A stretch of 64,000 nt of DNA from Pseudomonas sp. dw_612. GTDB taxonomy: Bacteria; Pseudomonadota; Gammaproteobacteria; Pseudomonadales; Pseudomonadaceae. The notes under the pieces are model-generated. The model made no database searches and was not told the origin of the DNA. It saw only the letters and a list, made by a program, of their open reading frames with translations. The stretch lies in NCBI RefSeq assembly GCF_018449725.1, contig NZ_JAAVVC010000003.1, positions 372,001 to 436,000 of the forward strand, read 5' to 3'. The position numbers and the translations under genes are program-made. Position 1 is the first letter of the stretch; each line of letters opens with the position of its first letter. This document shows, piece after piece, positions 57,813 to 64,000 of the stretch.

Positions 57813-58427
57813 ATGCGGTGGTTGGTGGTGGCTGTTTTGTGTGTGATCTGCAGCAGTGTCGGTGCGGGAGAGGTGTTCCTGATTCCGATGGATAATCCCA
57901 AACCGAAATACCCCAGGGCACTTTACCGGGCAGGCATCACGGGGGAGGTGCGGGTCACCATGAATGTCCACGCTGATGGGTCGGTTAGTCAGCCAGTCGC
58001 CTTGAAAGCTGCGCATTCCGAACTCGCCTCGGTGTCCCTGGCAGCGGTCGCCCAGTGGCGATTCCAGCCCTGGGAAGTCAGCAGCGACCGTCCGGCGCAA
58101 GTCGAGGTGGTCGCGCCCATGGTCTTCAGGCTGGACGACACTCCGCCCTTGCACGCCAATGAAAAACTGAAGAAGTTGCGTTGTTCAGATGTCAGTCGGG
58201 TCGCGCAGTACTATGCGGATTCCTCTTGGGTAGACCTGCCGGTTTTTAGCTGGACTCGCAGTTACATGACTCATTCCATTTCGCCAGCGCTGCTGCCGGA
58301 GGAGAAGCGTCTGGCACTGATCGCCAAACTCAACAAAGAAGTGCCGACCATTGTTCGACGATGTAACTCGCATCCGTCGAGCCGGTATGTGCGTTTTCTT
58401 CCGAAAGAAGTTCGCGAGCTGCTTTAA
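57813..58427 (+). CDS. Secreted protein with TonB C-terminal domain
   Basis: This 204-residue protein has a signal peptide (MRWLVVAVLCVICSSVGAGE) followed by a TonB_C domain (about 25-110: NPKPKYPRALYRAGITGEVRVTMNVHADGSVSQP in part, then AVAQWRFQPWEV). Unlike true TonB it has no Pro-rich linker. The C-terminal half (about 115-204) carries no motif I recognise; it contains two cysteines (KKLRCSDVS, VRRCNSHPS). The ATG at 57813 gives the signal peptide. The role is unknown. Confidence 0.78.
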   Translation: MRWLVVAVLCVICSSVGAGEVFLIPMDNPKPKYPRALYRAGITGEVRVTMNVHADGSVSQPVALKAAHSELASVSLAAVAQWRFQPWEVSSDRPAQVEVVAPMVFRLDDTPPLHANEKLKKLRCSDVSRVAQYYADSSWVDLPVFSWTRSYMTHSISPALLPEEKRLALIAKLNKEVPTIVRRCNSHPSSRYVRFLPKEVRELL

Positions 58428-58471
58428 CCGTAAATTCCGGCGGCGAGTTGTCGTTTCAGGTCGGTAAATAG

Positions 58472-58510
58472 AAGGCCAGAACAATCTCATGGGTTGTCCT
58501 GGCCTTTTTT
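58472..58510 (+). terminator. Intrinsic terminator after the TonB-C gene
   Basis: AAGGCCAGAACAA pairs with TTGTCCTGGCCTT (one mismatch) around a loop, followed by six T. Confidence 0.8.
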
Positions 58511-58621
58511 GGGGCATCGGCGCGATGCCTTGGAGCCGGGTTGCTACGGGTGGCTCCCACAGGTGCTGAGTTATCTGTGATTCCCGGGGCTCCGCGAAGA
58601 GCCTCTTTTGCCAGCGACGAC

Positions 58622-59599
58622 TTAGCGAACCTGAACCACCACTTTCCCTACCGCCTTGCGCTGGCCAAGATCATTAATCGCCTGCGCCGCATTGCTCAAC
58701 GGATACACCTGCGACACCAGCGGCTTCAACTTGCCTTCGGCAAACCAGCCAAACAATTGCTGGAAGTTCGCGGCGTTGTCCTGGGGTTGGCGCTGGGCGA
58801 ACGAGCCCCAGAACACGCCGACCACCGCTGCGCCTTTGAGCAACGCGAGGTTCACCGGGAATTCGGGGATGCGGCCGCTGGCGAAACCCACTACCAGCAG
58901 GCGGCCGTTCCAGGCGATGGCGCGGACGGCTTGGTCGAACAGGTCGCCGCCGACCGGGTCGTAGATCACGTCGGCGCCCTGGCCATCGGTCAGGCGTTTG
59001 ATTTCGTCCTTGAGGCTGGTTTCGCTGTAATTGATCAGTTCATCGGCGCCGGCAGCCTTGGCCACGGCGAGTTTTTCAGCGCTGCTGGCGGCGGCGATCA
59101 CCCGGGCGCCCATGGCTTTGCCGATTTCCACGGCGGCCAGACCGACACCGCCGGAAGCGCCGAGCACCAGCAGGGTTTCACCCGGTTGCAGATTGGCGCG
59201 TTGCTTGAGGGCGTGCATCGAGGTGCCGTAGGTCATGCTGAACGCAGCGGCGGTGTTGAAGTCCATGGACGGCGGGATCGGCAGCACGTTGTAGCCCGGC
59301 ACCGCGACTTGTTCGGCAAAGCTGCCCCAGCCGGTCAGCGCCATGACCCGGTCGCCGACCTTGAGGTGGCTGACCTTTTCGCCCACCGCACTGACCACGC
59401 CAGCCGCTTCGCCGCCCGGGGAAAACGGGAAGGGCGGCTTGAACTGGTATTTGCCCTCGATGATCAGCGTGTCCGGGAAGTTGACCCCGGCGGCGTGCAC
59501 GTCCAGCAGGATTTCGTTCTTCTTCGCGACAGGACTGGCGACGTCTTCCAGCACCAGCGATTCGGCGGGGCCGAAGGCTTTGCATAGCACGGCTTTCAT
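58622..59599 (-). CDS. Zinc-independent quinone oxidoreductase (MDR family)
   Basis: The 325-residue product belongs to the medium-chain reductase family: N-terminal GroES-like fold (VHAAGVNFPDTLIIEGKYQ), then a Rossmann domain (LLVLGASGGVGLAAVEIGKAMG in part, about 145). The zinc cysteines are absent, so it is the QOR type, NADPH:quinone reductase. It starts at ATG 59599 (MKAVLCKAFGPAESL); an upstream start at 59689 adds thirty non-family residues. It is divergent from the FliL-like gene. Confidence 0.9.
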   Translation of the reverse strand: MKAVLCKAFGPAESLVLEDVASPVAKKNEILLDVHAAGVNFPDTLIIEGKYQFKPPFPFSPGGEAAGVVSAVGEKVSHLKVGDRVMALTGWGSFAEQVAVPGYNVLPIPPSMDFNTAAAFSMTYGTSMHALKQRANLQPGETLLVLGASGGVGLAAVEIGKAMGARVIAAASSAEKLAVAKAAGADELINYSETSLKDEIKRLTDGQGADVIYDPVGGDLFDQAVRAIAWNGRLLVVGFASGRIPEFPVNLALLKGAAVVGVFWGSFAQRQPQDNAANFQQLFGWFAEGKLKPLVSQVYPLSNAAQAINDLGQRKAVGKVVVQVR

Positions 59600-59749
59600 C
59601 AGGGCTATTCCTTTGGGAGTGATGGCCGATAAGTGTAGGTGTGTGAGTCGTCGGGTCAACGAGCATGCCCGGCCCTGATAACCAGCCATAAGCTTGTGCT
59701 TGCGCGGCGGGTCGATATGCTAGGCCGCAAACCGGATAAGGAGTGAATT

Positions 59750-60160
59750 GTGAAAGCGTGGATCATGTTGATGCTGGCCCTGTCTCTGCCCATGGCAGCG
59801 ATGGCCGAAGAAGCCGCCAAAGAAGGCGAAGCCCCGAAAGTCAGCTATCTGACTTTGAGCCCGCCATTCGTGGGCAACTATGGGTTGGATGGCACGCCGA
59901 AGTTGAAAGTCTTCAAGGCTGACGTCGCGTTGCGGGTGACCGGTGAGGAAGCGACCAAACTGGTGAAGGCCAATGAGCCGTTGATTCGCAATCAACTGGT
60001 GGCGTTGTTCACCCAGCAAACCACCGAAGCGATGAACAGCATCGAAGGTAAGGAAAAGCTGCGTCAGGAAGCGTTGAAGCAGACTCAGCAAGTGATGAAT
60101 GACGAGACCGGCAAGCCGGTGGTTGAGGATCTGTTGTTCAACAACCTGATCATTCAATAA
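59750..60160 (+). CDS. FliL-like secreted protein
   Basis: The 136-residue product has a signal peptide (MKAWIMLMLALSLPMAAMA) and a mature part typical of the FliL family C-terminal domain (SYLTLSPPFVGNY, LRVTGEEATKLVKANEPLIRNQLV). FliL is normally a basal-body protein with a membrane anchor; this short form lacks the anchor and lies far from flagellar genes. Translation starts at GTG 59750 with AAGGAG upstream. The role is unclear. Confidence 0.85.
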   Translation: MKAWIMLMLALSLPMAAMAEEAAKEGEAPKVSYLTLSPPFVGNYGLDGTPKLKVFKADVALRVTGEEATKLVKANEPLIRNQLVALFTQQTTEAMNSIEGKEKLRQEALKQTQQVMNDETGKPVVEDLLFNNLIIQ

Positions 60161-60184
60161 AACATTCGTTGTCCGGGCGGGCCT

Positions 60185-60250
60185 CTTCGCGAGCAAGCCC
60201 GCTCCCACATTGGAATGCGTTCCTTTGTGGGAGCGGGCTTGCTCGCGAAG
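60185..60250. repeat. REP pair (outward-facing)
   Basis: TTCGCGAGCAAGCCCGCTCC comes first and TGTGGGAGCGGGCTTGCTCG follows after about 15 bases, the shortest spacer in the window. It lies between convergent genes. Confidence 0.88.
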
Positions 60251-60274
60251 GCATTCTTCCAATCGCAGCAAAGC

Positions 60275-60727
60275 TCAAGGCTTTAACGCAATCACCGCCG
60301 CCCACTGCTCGGCCGTCACCGGCATCACCGACAACCGCGACCCCTTCTGCACCAATGGCATCTCAGCCAACGCCGTTTGCTGCTTCAAATAATCCAGTTT
60401 CAACACCCCGGCAAACGTCTCGACATGCGCGACATCAATCGCGCTCCAGGCGTTTTTCTCTGGCGTGGCCTTCGGATCGTAGTAATGGCTCTCAGGTTCC
60501 AGTGCCGTCGGGTCGGGGTATGCCGCTTCAACTATTTTGCCGATCCCGGCAATCCCGGGCTCCGGGCAGCTGGAGTGATAGAAGAAGAACTCGTCACCCA
60601 CCGCCATCGCCCGCAGGAAGTTGCGTGCCTGGTAGTTGCGAACCCCATCCCAGCGCGCTTTGCCAAGCTTCGCAAGGTCTTTGATCGAGAGCTCGTCAGG
60701 CTCGGATTTCATCAGCCAATAGGCCAT
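60275..60727 (-). CDS. EVE domain protein
   Basis: The 150-residue protein starts MAYWLMKSEPDELSIKDLAK and shows the EVE fold: WDGVRNYQARNFLRAMAVGDEFFFYHS, GIAGIGKIVEAAYPD. EVE domains resemble PUA/YTH and may bind modified RNA or DNA bases. The whole protein is the domain (YlbE/ thymocyte-type EVE). No partner is apparent in the neighbourhood. Confidence 0.9.
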   Translation of the reverse strand: MAYWLMKSEPDELSIKDLAKLGKARWDGVRNYQARNFLRAMAVGDEFFFYHSSCPEPGIAGIGKIVEAAYPDPTALEPESHYYDPKATPEKNAWSAIDVAHVETFAGVLKLDYLKQQTALAEMPLVQKGSRLSVMPVTAEQWAAVIALKP

Positions 60728-60928
60728 GTTTTTTGCTCCATGCGAGGTGGGTGGGCAAGTTGTCGGGCGATTTTATGACAAACCGACGGTCGGTTGACGC
60801 CAGTGTTTGCGTGTCGGTTCACGTTGTCGCAAAATGCCGGCCTTCTAAGCTTGACGCTGCTGCACGGCCTACACCTACAACGGAAACCGCTGCTGTCATC
60901 GTGTTGATGTGCCTTTGGGGGGCAATCG

Positions 60929-61081
60929 ATGAAACGCAAACCGGATTTACTATGGATTTTGGTTATTTTGTTCGGCCTCGGTGTCGTCACCACTGGCTAT
61001 GCCCAAAGCTTGTGGAATAACAAGACCGACGCGCCGATCGAGATCGCGCAGCAACAACAGCCGTCAGCCTTCAAGCGCTGA
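60929..61081 (+). CDS. 50-residue single-helix membrane protein
   Basis: The ATG at 60929 opens a 50-codon frame (MKRKPDLLWILVILFGLGVV then TTGYAQSLWNNKTDAPIEIA and a Gln-rich tail ending SAFKR). Residues 8-25 form a membrane helix with positive charges at the N-terminus, so the tail would be periplasmic. GGGGGGC lies about 7 bases upstream. The frame stops at TGA just before the next repeat. I do not recognise the family. Base use agrees with a real gene and it fills a gap that would otherwise be empty. Confidence 0.65.
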   Translation: MKRKPDLLWILVILFGLGVVTTGYAQSLWNNKTDAPIEIAQQQQPSAFKR

Positions 61082-61105
61082 ACCTGTCTTCCGAGCGCTG
61101 CACCC

Positions 61106-61195
61106 GTAGGAGCACAGCTTGCTCGTGATGACGGCGGCACATTCAACCTCTATGTGTCTGAAAGACCGCTATCGCGAGCAAGCTTTGCTCCTACA
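61106..61195. repeat. Diverged REP pair overlapping the cyclo-ligase stop codon
   Basis: GTAGGAGCACAGCTTGCTCG and the right arm ending GCTCCTAC form an inverted pair. The right arm runs into the stop codon of the 5-formyl-THF cyclo-ligase gene (61191-61193), so the repeat supplies the last codon of that frame. Confidence 0.85.
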
Positions 61196-61793
61196 GTAAA
61201 TACCACGCCTTGTCTGTCACCGTTCCTTGCAACGGCACATCCCAGCTCGCCTGAGCCAATCGCTCGACCTTCTGACATTCATGGGCCAGCCCCAACAAGG
61301 TCGGCTTGCGCCAGGTTTGGCGTCGTGCCAGATACGCCAGGCTCCGATCATAGAAACCGCCGCCCATTCCCAGGCGTCCGCCGACATCATCAAAACCCAC
61401 CAAGGGCAACAACACCAGATCCAGAGCCCAAACCTTGCGTTGCCGGGCAAGGTTGGCCCGTGGTTCGAGAATGCGGAAGCGGTTGGGTTTGAGTTTTTCG
61501 CCGGGGCGGATGCGCTGGAACACCATTTTGGTTCGCGGCCAGGCACTCAACACCGGCAGATAAGTCGCCTTGCCTCGACGCTGAGCCGCACGCAGCAACA
61601 GGCGCGGGTCGATTTCACCGTCGGTGGGCAGATACAAGGAGATGTGTTTTGCGCGGCGAAACAGCGGGTGCCGGGCCAATTGCTTATAAAGCCCGCGAGC
61701 GGCCTGGCGCTGTTGACTAGGTGTCAGGGCGCGGCGGGCCTTGCGCAGCATGCGTCGAAGTTGCGGGCGGGGAAGCAGCGCAGGTTCGGTCAT
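61191..61793 (-). CDS. 5-formyltetrahydrofolate cyclo-ligase
   Basis: This enzyme turns 5-formyl-THF into methenyl-THF with ATP. The 200-residue protein has the Arg-rich N-terminus (RRMLRKARRALTPSQQ), the substrate loop LYLPTDGEIDPRLLL and the C-terminal signature GMGGGFYDRSLAYL (about 140-153). E. coli ygfA lies just downstream of the 6S RNA gene, and the same order (6S then this gene) is seen here. The start at 61793 removes ten residues that lie in the 6S terminator region. Confidence 0.93.
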   Translation of the reverse strand: MTEPALLPRPQLRRMLRKARRALTPSQQRQAARGLYKQLARHPLFRRAKHISLYLPTDGEIDPRLLLRAAQRRGKATYLPVLSAWPRTKMVFQRIRPGEKLKPNRFRILEPRANLARQRKVWALDLVLLPLVGFDDVGGRLGMGGGFYDRSLAYLARRQTWRKPTLLGLAHECQKVERLAQASWDVPLQGTVTDKAWYLL

Positions 61794-61834
61794 GGATTCA
61801 GCTTCGGCAGGACGAATACACAAAGCGTACCCGT

Positions 61835-61869
61835 AAAAAAGCCGATGCCGGTATTTAAACCGGCATCGG
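61835..61869 (-). terminator. Intrinsic terminator of the 6S RNA transcript
   Basis: On the minus strand, CCGATGCCGGT and ACCGGCATCGG are inverted around a short loop, followed by six T. It lies between the 6S RNA gene and the cyclo-ligase gene. Confidence 0.85.
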
Positions 61870-61879
61870 ACTGGAATCA

Positions 61880-62056
61880 GGCTCCCCGGATGAACCGCTG
61901 CTGACTTAGCCCTTGAACCCGAAAGTTCAAGGTGGAAGATGCAGTAGGCTTTAAGGCTTTCCGTCTAGCGGACATGCACACCAGCCCAACGTGCAGCCTC
62001 CAGGGTAGTGCGAATCGGCTCAGGGACGTGGTCAACTGGCAAGCACCCCAGGGAGT
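61880..62056 (-). ncRNA. ssrS: 6S RNA (SsrS)
   Basis: The minus strand reads like 6S RNA. Near the 5' end it has TCCCTGAGCCGAT, and further on CACCTTGAAC and GGGTTCAAGGG, both conserved in E. coli SsrS. The 5' end (ACTCCC) and the 3' end (GGGGAGC) pair as the closing stem. 6S binds sigma-70 RNA polymerase as an open-promoter mimic in stationary phase. The length is about 177 bases, as in P. aeruginosa. It lies between zapA and the cyclo-ligase gene, the typical place. The ends are estimated from the stem and the TATACT box upstream. Confidence 0.9.
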
Positions 62057-62062
62057 GACGCG

Positions 62063-62068
62063 AGTATA
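62063..62068 (-). promoter_or_regulatory. -10 element of the 6S RNA promoter
   Basis: TATACT on the minus strand ends seven bases before the predicted 5' end of the 6S RNA (62056). Confidence 0.6.
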
Positions 62069-62087
62069 CCCCAAGCGGTTTCGCGTT

Positions 62088-62405
62088 TCAGCCCTTGGTG
62101 ACGTCCGGATCGGTGGCGAGCACCAGATCGACGCGGTCGAGCAGGTCGCGAACCTGCTCGCGGGTCGAACCGCTGGCCTGTACGTCCGGGCGTTCTTCCT
62201 TGTGCAACAGGTCGTGGGTGATGTTCAGCGCGGCCATCACGGCGATGCGGTCGGCACCAATGACTTTGCCGCTGCTGCGGATTTCGCGCATCTTGCCATC
62301 CAGGTAGCGGGCGGCACTCACCAGATTGCTGCGCTCTTCCTGGGGGCAGATGATCGAATATTCTTTATCGAGGATCTGCACGGTAACGCTATTGCTTGAA
62401 CTCAT
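62088..62405 (-). CDS. zapA: Cell division protein ZapA
   Basis: ZapA bundles FtsZ at the division ring. The 105-residue protein has the small N-terminal head (VTVQILDKEYSIICPQEERSNLVSAARYLDGKMREIR in part) and a C-terminal helix that forms the tetramer. It lies just downstream of the TIGR02449 gene (4-base overlap), in the typical place beside 6S RNA. Confidence 0.94.
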   Translation of the reverse strand: MSSSNSVTVQILDKEYSIICPQEERSNLVSAARYLDGKMREIRSSGKVIGADRIAVMAALNITHDLLHKEERPDVQASGSTREQVRDLLDRVDLVLATDPDVTKG

Positions 62406-62611
62406 GAGTCTTGCTCCAGGGCCTTGAGGCGCGAAATCATCGATTCGACCTTACGCCGGGCGATTTCGTTTTTTTCAATGAGGTGAGCGCGTTCCTCGCG
62501 CCAGGTCTTTTCCTGAGCTAATAGGAGTCCATTTTGGCTCTTTAGTTGCTCGACTCGGCTAATTAGCAGTTCGAGTCTTGCCATCAGCGCTTGCAGGTCG
62601 GTGTCTTCCAT
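62402..62611 (-). CDS. TIGR02449 family protein
   Basis: This 69-residue protein is a single coiled coil (LQALMARLELLISRVEQLKSQ, then ARRKVESMISRLKALEQD). It is the TIGR02449 family, often called a cell-division ZapB-like protein. It overlaps zapA by 4 bases, which supports a link to division. The ATG at 62611 is chosen over a GTG at 62620. Confidence 0.82.
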   Translation of the reverse strand: MEDTDLQALMARLELLISRVEQLKSQNGLLLAQEKTWREERAHLIEKNEIARRKVESMISRLKALEQDS

Positions 62612-62739
62612 TGTGTCCACTGAGATTGAGTCTGATGGGTAATAACGGGCGGACAGCCTTTAATAGTCTTGGCGAGTCTGTCGATGTAGGATACAAGGCC
62701 TTCATTCTAGACATAGCGCCGTCTGGCGCCTAGCTGCCC

Positions 62740-63297
62740 ATGCCCATTCAGAATTCCCCGTACCAAGCCTTCGCCACCCTGCTGACTTCCAGCGGTCATA
62801 ACGTCTCGCCTGCCGAACTGCATGGCCTGTTGCTCGGCCGCAGTTGCGCCGGTGCAGGCTTCGCCGCCGACAGTTGGTTGGCGGACGCCGCCGAGTTGCT
62901 CGAAGGCGAGCCACAAGACAACGTTCGCAACGCCCTGATCGGCCTGCAAGAGATGGTCAAGGGTGAGCTGACCGGCGACGACATGACGGTCGTTCTGCTG
63001 CTGCCAACCGACGACGCACCGCTGGCCGACCGCGCCGCTGCACTGGGCCAATGGTGCCAGGGCTTCCTCGCCGGCTTCGGTCTGACCTACCGCGACAACG
63101 CGCTGAGCACCGAAGCGACCGAGGTCCTGCAGGACCTGGCCGCCATCGCTCAGGTGCAAGATGCGCTGGAAGAATCCGACGACGGCGAAAGCGACTACAT
63201 GGAAGTCATGGAGTACCTGCGCGTCGCGCCGCTACTGCTGTTCACCGAAACCAAGAAACCTGCCGAGCCGGCCGCCGCCAAACCGTCGTTGCATTAA
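62740..63297 (+). CDS. YgfB/UPF0149 (YecA) family protein
   Basis: The 185-residue product starts [21 protein letters not shown] and contains [16 protein letters not shown] and [13 protein letters not shown], typical of UPF0149. P. aeruginosa YgfB has been reported to affect ampDh3 expression; that is recalled knowledge and not visible here. It sits between the divergent zapA genes and pepP, the conserved order. Confidence 0.9.
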   Translation: MPIQNSPYQAFATLLTSSGHNVSPAELHGLLLGRSCAGAGFAADSWLADAAELLEGEPQDNVRNALIGLQEMVKGELTGDDMTVVLLLPTDDAPLADRAAALGQWCQGFLAGFGLTYRDNALSTEATEVLQDLAAIAQVQDALEESDDGESDYMEVMEYLRVAPLLLFTETKKPAEPAAAKPSLH

Positions 63298-63324
63298 TCG
63301 CCTGCCAGGGAAAGCCATCTGCCC

Positions 63325-64000
63325 ATGATTCATATCCCGAAATCGGAATACAGCCGTCGCCGCAAGGCCTTGATGGCGCAGATGGAACCCAACAGCATCG
63401 CGATCCTGCCCGCCGCCGCGGTGGCCATCCGCAACCGCGACGTCGAGCACGTCTACCGTCAGGACAGCGACTTCCAGTACCTCAGCGGTTTCCCCGAGCC
63501 TCAAGCCGTCATCGTCCTGATGCCCGGCCGTGAGCACGGCGAATACCTGCTGTTTTGCCGCGAGCGCAACGCCGAACGGGAATTGTGGGACGGTCTGCGC
63601 GCCGGCCAGGAAGGCGCGATCCGCGACTTTGGCGCCGACGACGCGTTCCCCATCACCGACATCGACGACATTCTGCCGGGCCTGATCGAAGGGCGCGACC
63701 GGGTGTATTCGGCCATGGGCAGCAACCCGGAATTCGACCGGCACCTGATGGACTGGATCAACGTGATCCGCTCTAAAGCGCACCTCGGCGCTCAGCCGCC
63801 GAACGAATTCGTTGCTTTGGATCATCTGCTCCACGACATGCGCCTGTATAAATCAGCGGCAGAAGTGAAGGTGATGCGCGAAGCCGCACGGATATCCGCC
63901 CAGGCGCATATCCGCGCGATGCAGGCCAGCCGCGCCGGGTTGCATGAGTTCAGCCTGGAAGCCGAGCTTGATTACGAGTTCCGCAAGGGCGGGGCGAAGA
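63325..64000 (+). CDS. pepP: Xaa-Pro aminopeptidase PepP, 5' part
   Basis: The frame from ATG 63325 (MIHIPKSEYSRRRKALMAQM) runs off the right edge after about 225 codons. It covers the N-terminal domain (FQYLSGFPEPQAVIVLMPGR, RNAERELWDGLRAGQEGA) and the start of the metallopeptidase domain (MREAARISAQAHIRAMQASR). The metal-binding residues lie beyond the window. It follows the ygfB family gene by 27 bases, as in other pseudomonads (pepP then ubiH). Confidence 0.93.
   Translation, partial: MIHIPKSEYSRRRKALMAQMEPNSIAILPAAAVAIRNRDVEHVYRQDSDFQYLSGFPEPQAVIVLMPGREHGEYLLFCRERNAERELWDGLRAGQEGAIRDFGADDAFPITDIDDILPGLIEGRDRVYSAMGSNPEFDRHLMDWINVIRSKAHLGAQPPNEFVALDHLLHDMRLYKSAAEVKVMREAARISAQAHIRAMQASRAGLHEFSLEAELDYEFRKGGAK

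Overview
The window is chromosomal DNA of a Pseudomonas, most likely of the P. fluorescens group. The evidence is the GC-rich codon use, the family assignments, the many copies of the fluorescens-type repeat TGTGGGAGCGGGCTTGCTCG, and a gene order that (from memory) follows P. aeruginosa PAO1 from about PA5288 (glnK) to PA5224 (pepP). No rRNA, tRNA, prophage, IS element or CRISPR array was seen.

Layout. 1-3.5 kb: end of ubiK, glnK-amtB ammonium sensing and uptake, yjbQ, and the RNA-polymerase-binding protein sutA. 3.7-8.4 kb: minus-strand operon lptM-lysA-dapF-DUF484-xerC-HAD hydrolase. 8.7-16.1 kb: cyaY, a DUF1289 gene, rnk, class I adenylate cyclase cyaA, two small conserved genes, a GST and argH. 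16.2-21.6 kb: a wrecked algZ (fimS) sensor-kinase gene, intact algR, and the haem cluster hemC-hemD-hemX-hemY. 22-28.3 kb: dsbB, algQ, a periplasmic FKBP isomerase, the Lys/Ala-repeat gene algP, a TIGR02444 gene, an ABC-F ATPase and a short MscS channel. 28.5-38.8 kb: LysE exporter; a five-gene envelope cluster (two COG3014 lipoproteins in tandem, YcfL-like and LpoB-like lipoproteins, and a secreted LpoB/CsgG-like protein); an FTR1-cytochrome c fusion; a DUF188 gene; elbB; and a di-iron membrane hydroxylase. 38.7-44.5 kb: dedA, hemB-ppk and convergent ppx. 44.7-48.6 kb: a polar amino-acid ABC importer with a divergent FadR-type regulator, which looks inserted between ppx and trxA relative to PAO1. 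48.7-55.3 kb: trxA, rho, an O-acyltransferase, ubiD and a ferredoxin-type reductase. 55.5-64 kb: a ChaC-like gene, glpT, a TonB-box protein, quinone oxidoreductase, a FliL-like gene, an EVE gene, a 50-residue membrane protein, 5-formyl-THF cyclo-ligase, 6S RNA, zapA, a TIGR02449 gene, a ygfB family gene and the start of pepP.

Points of most interest: (1) algZ survives only as two out-of-frame fragments in front of intact algR, so AlgR is an orphan here. (2) A full sigma-54 promoter with an upstream inverted repeat lies in an AT-rich gap before the ChaC-like gene. (3) A PhoB-type promoter precedes hemB-ppk, tying polyphosphate and haem synthesis to phosphate supply. (4) The COG3014/YcfL/LpoB/CsgG-like cluster is the best candidate for an undescribed envelope system. 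(5) A terminator-like hairpin sits in the rnk leader. (6) GlpR and FadR-type operator candidates, and several families of inverted repeats, fill the gaps between genes.
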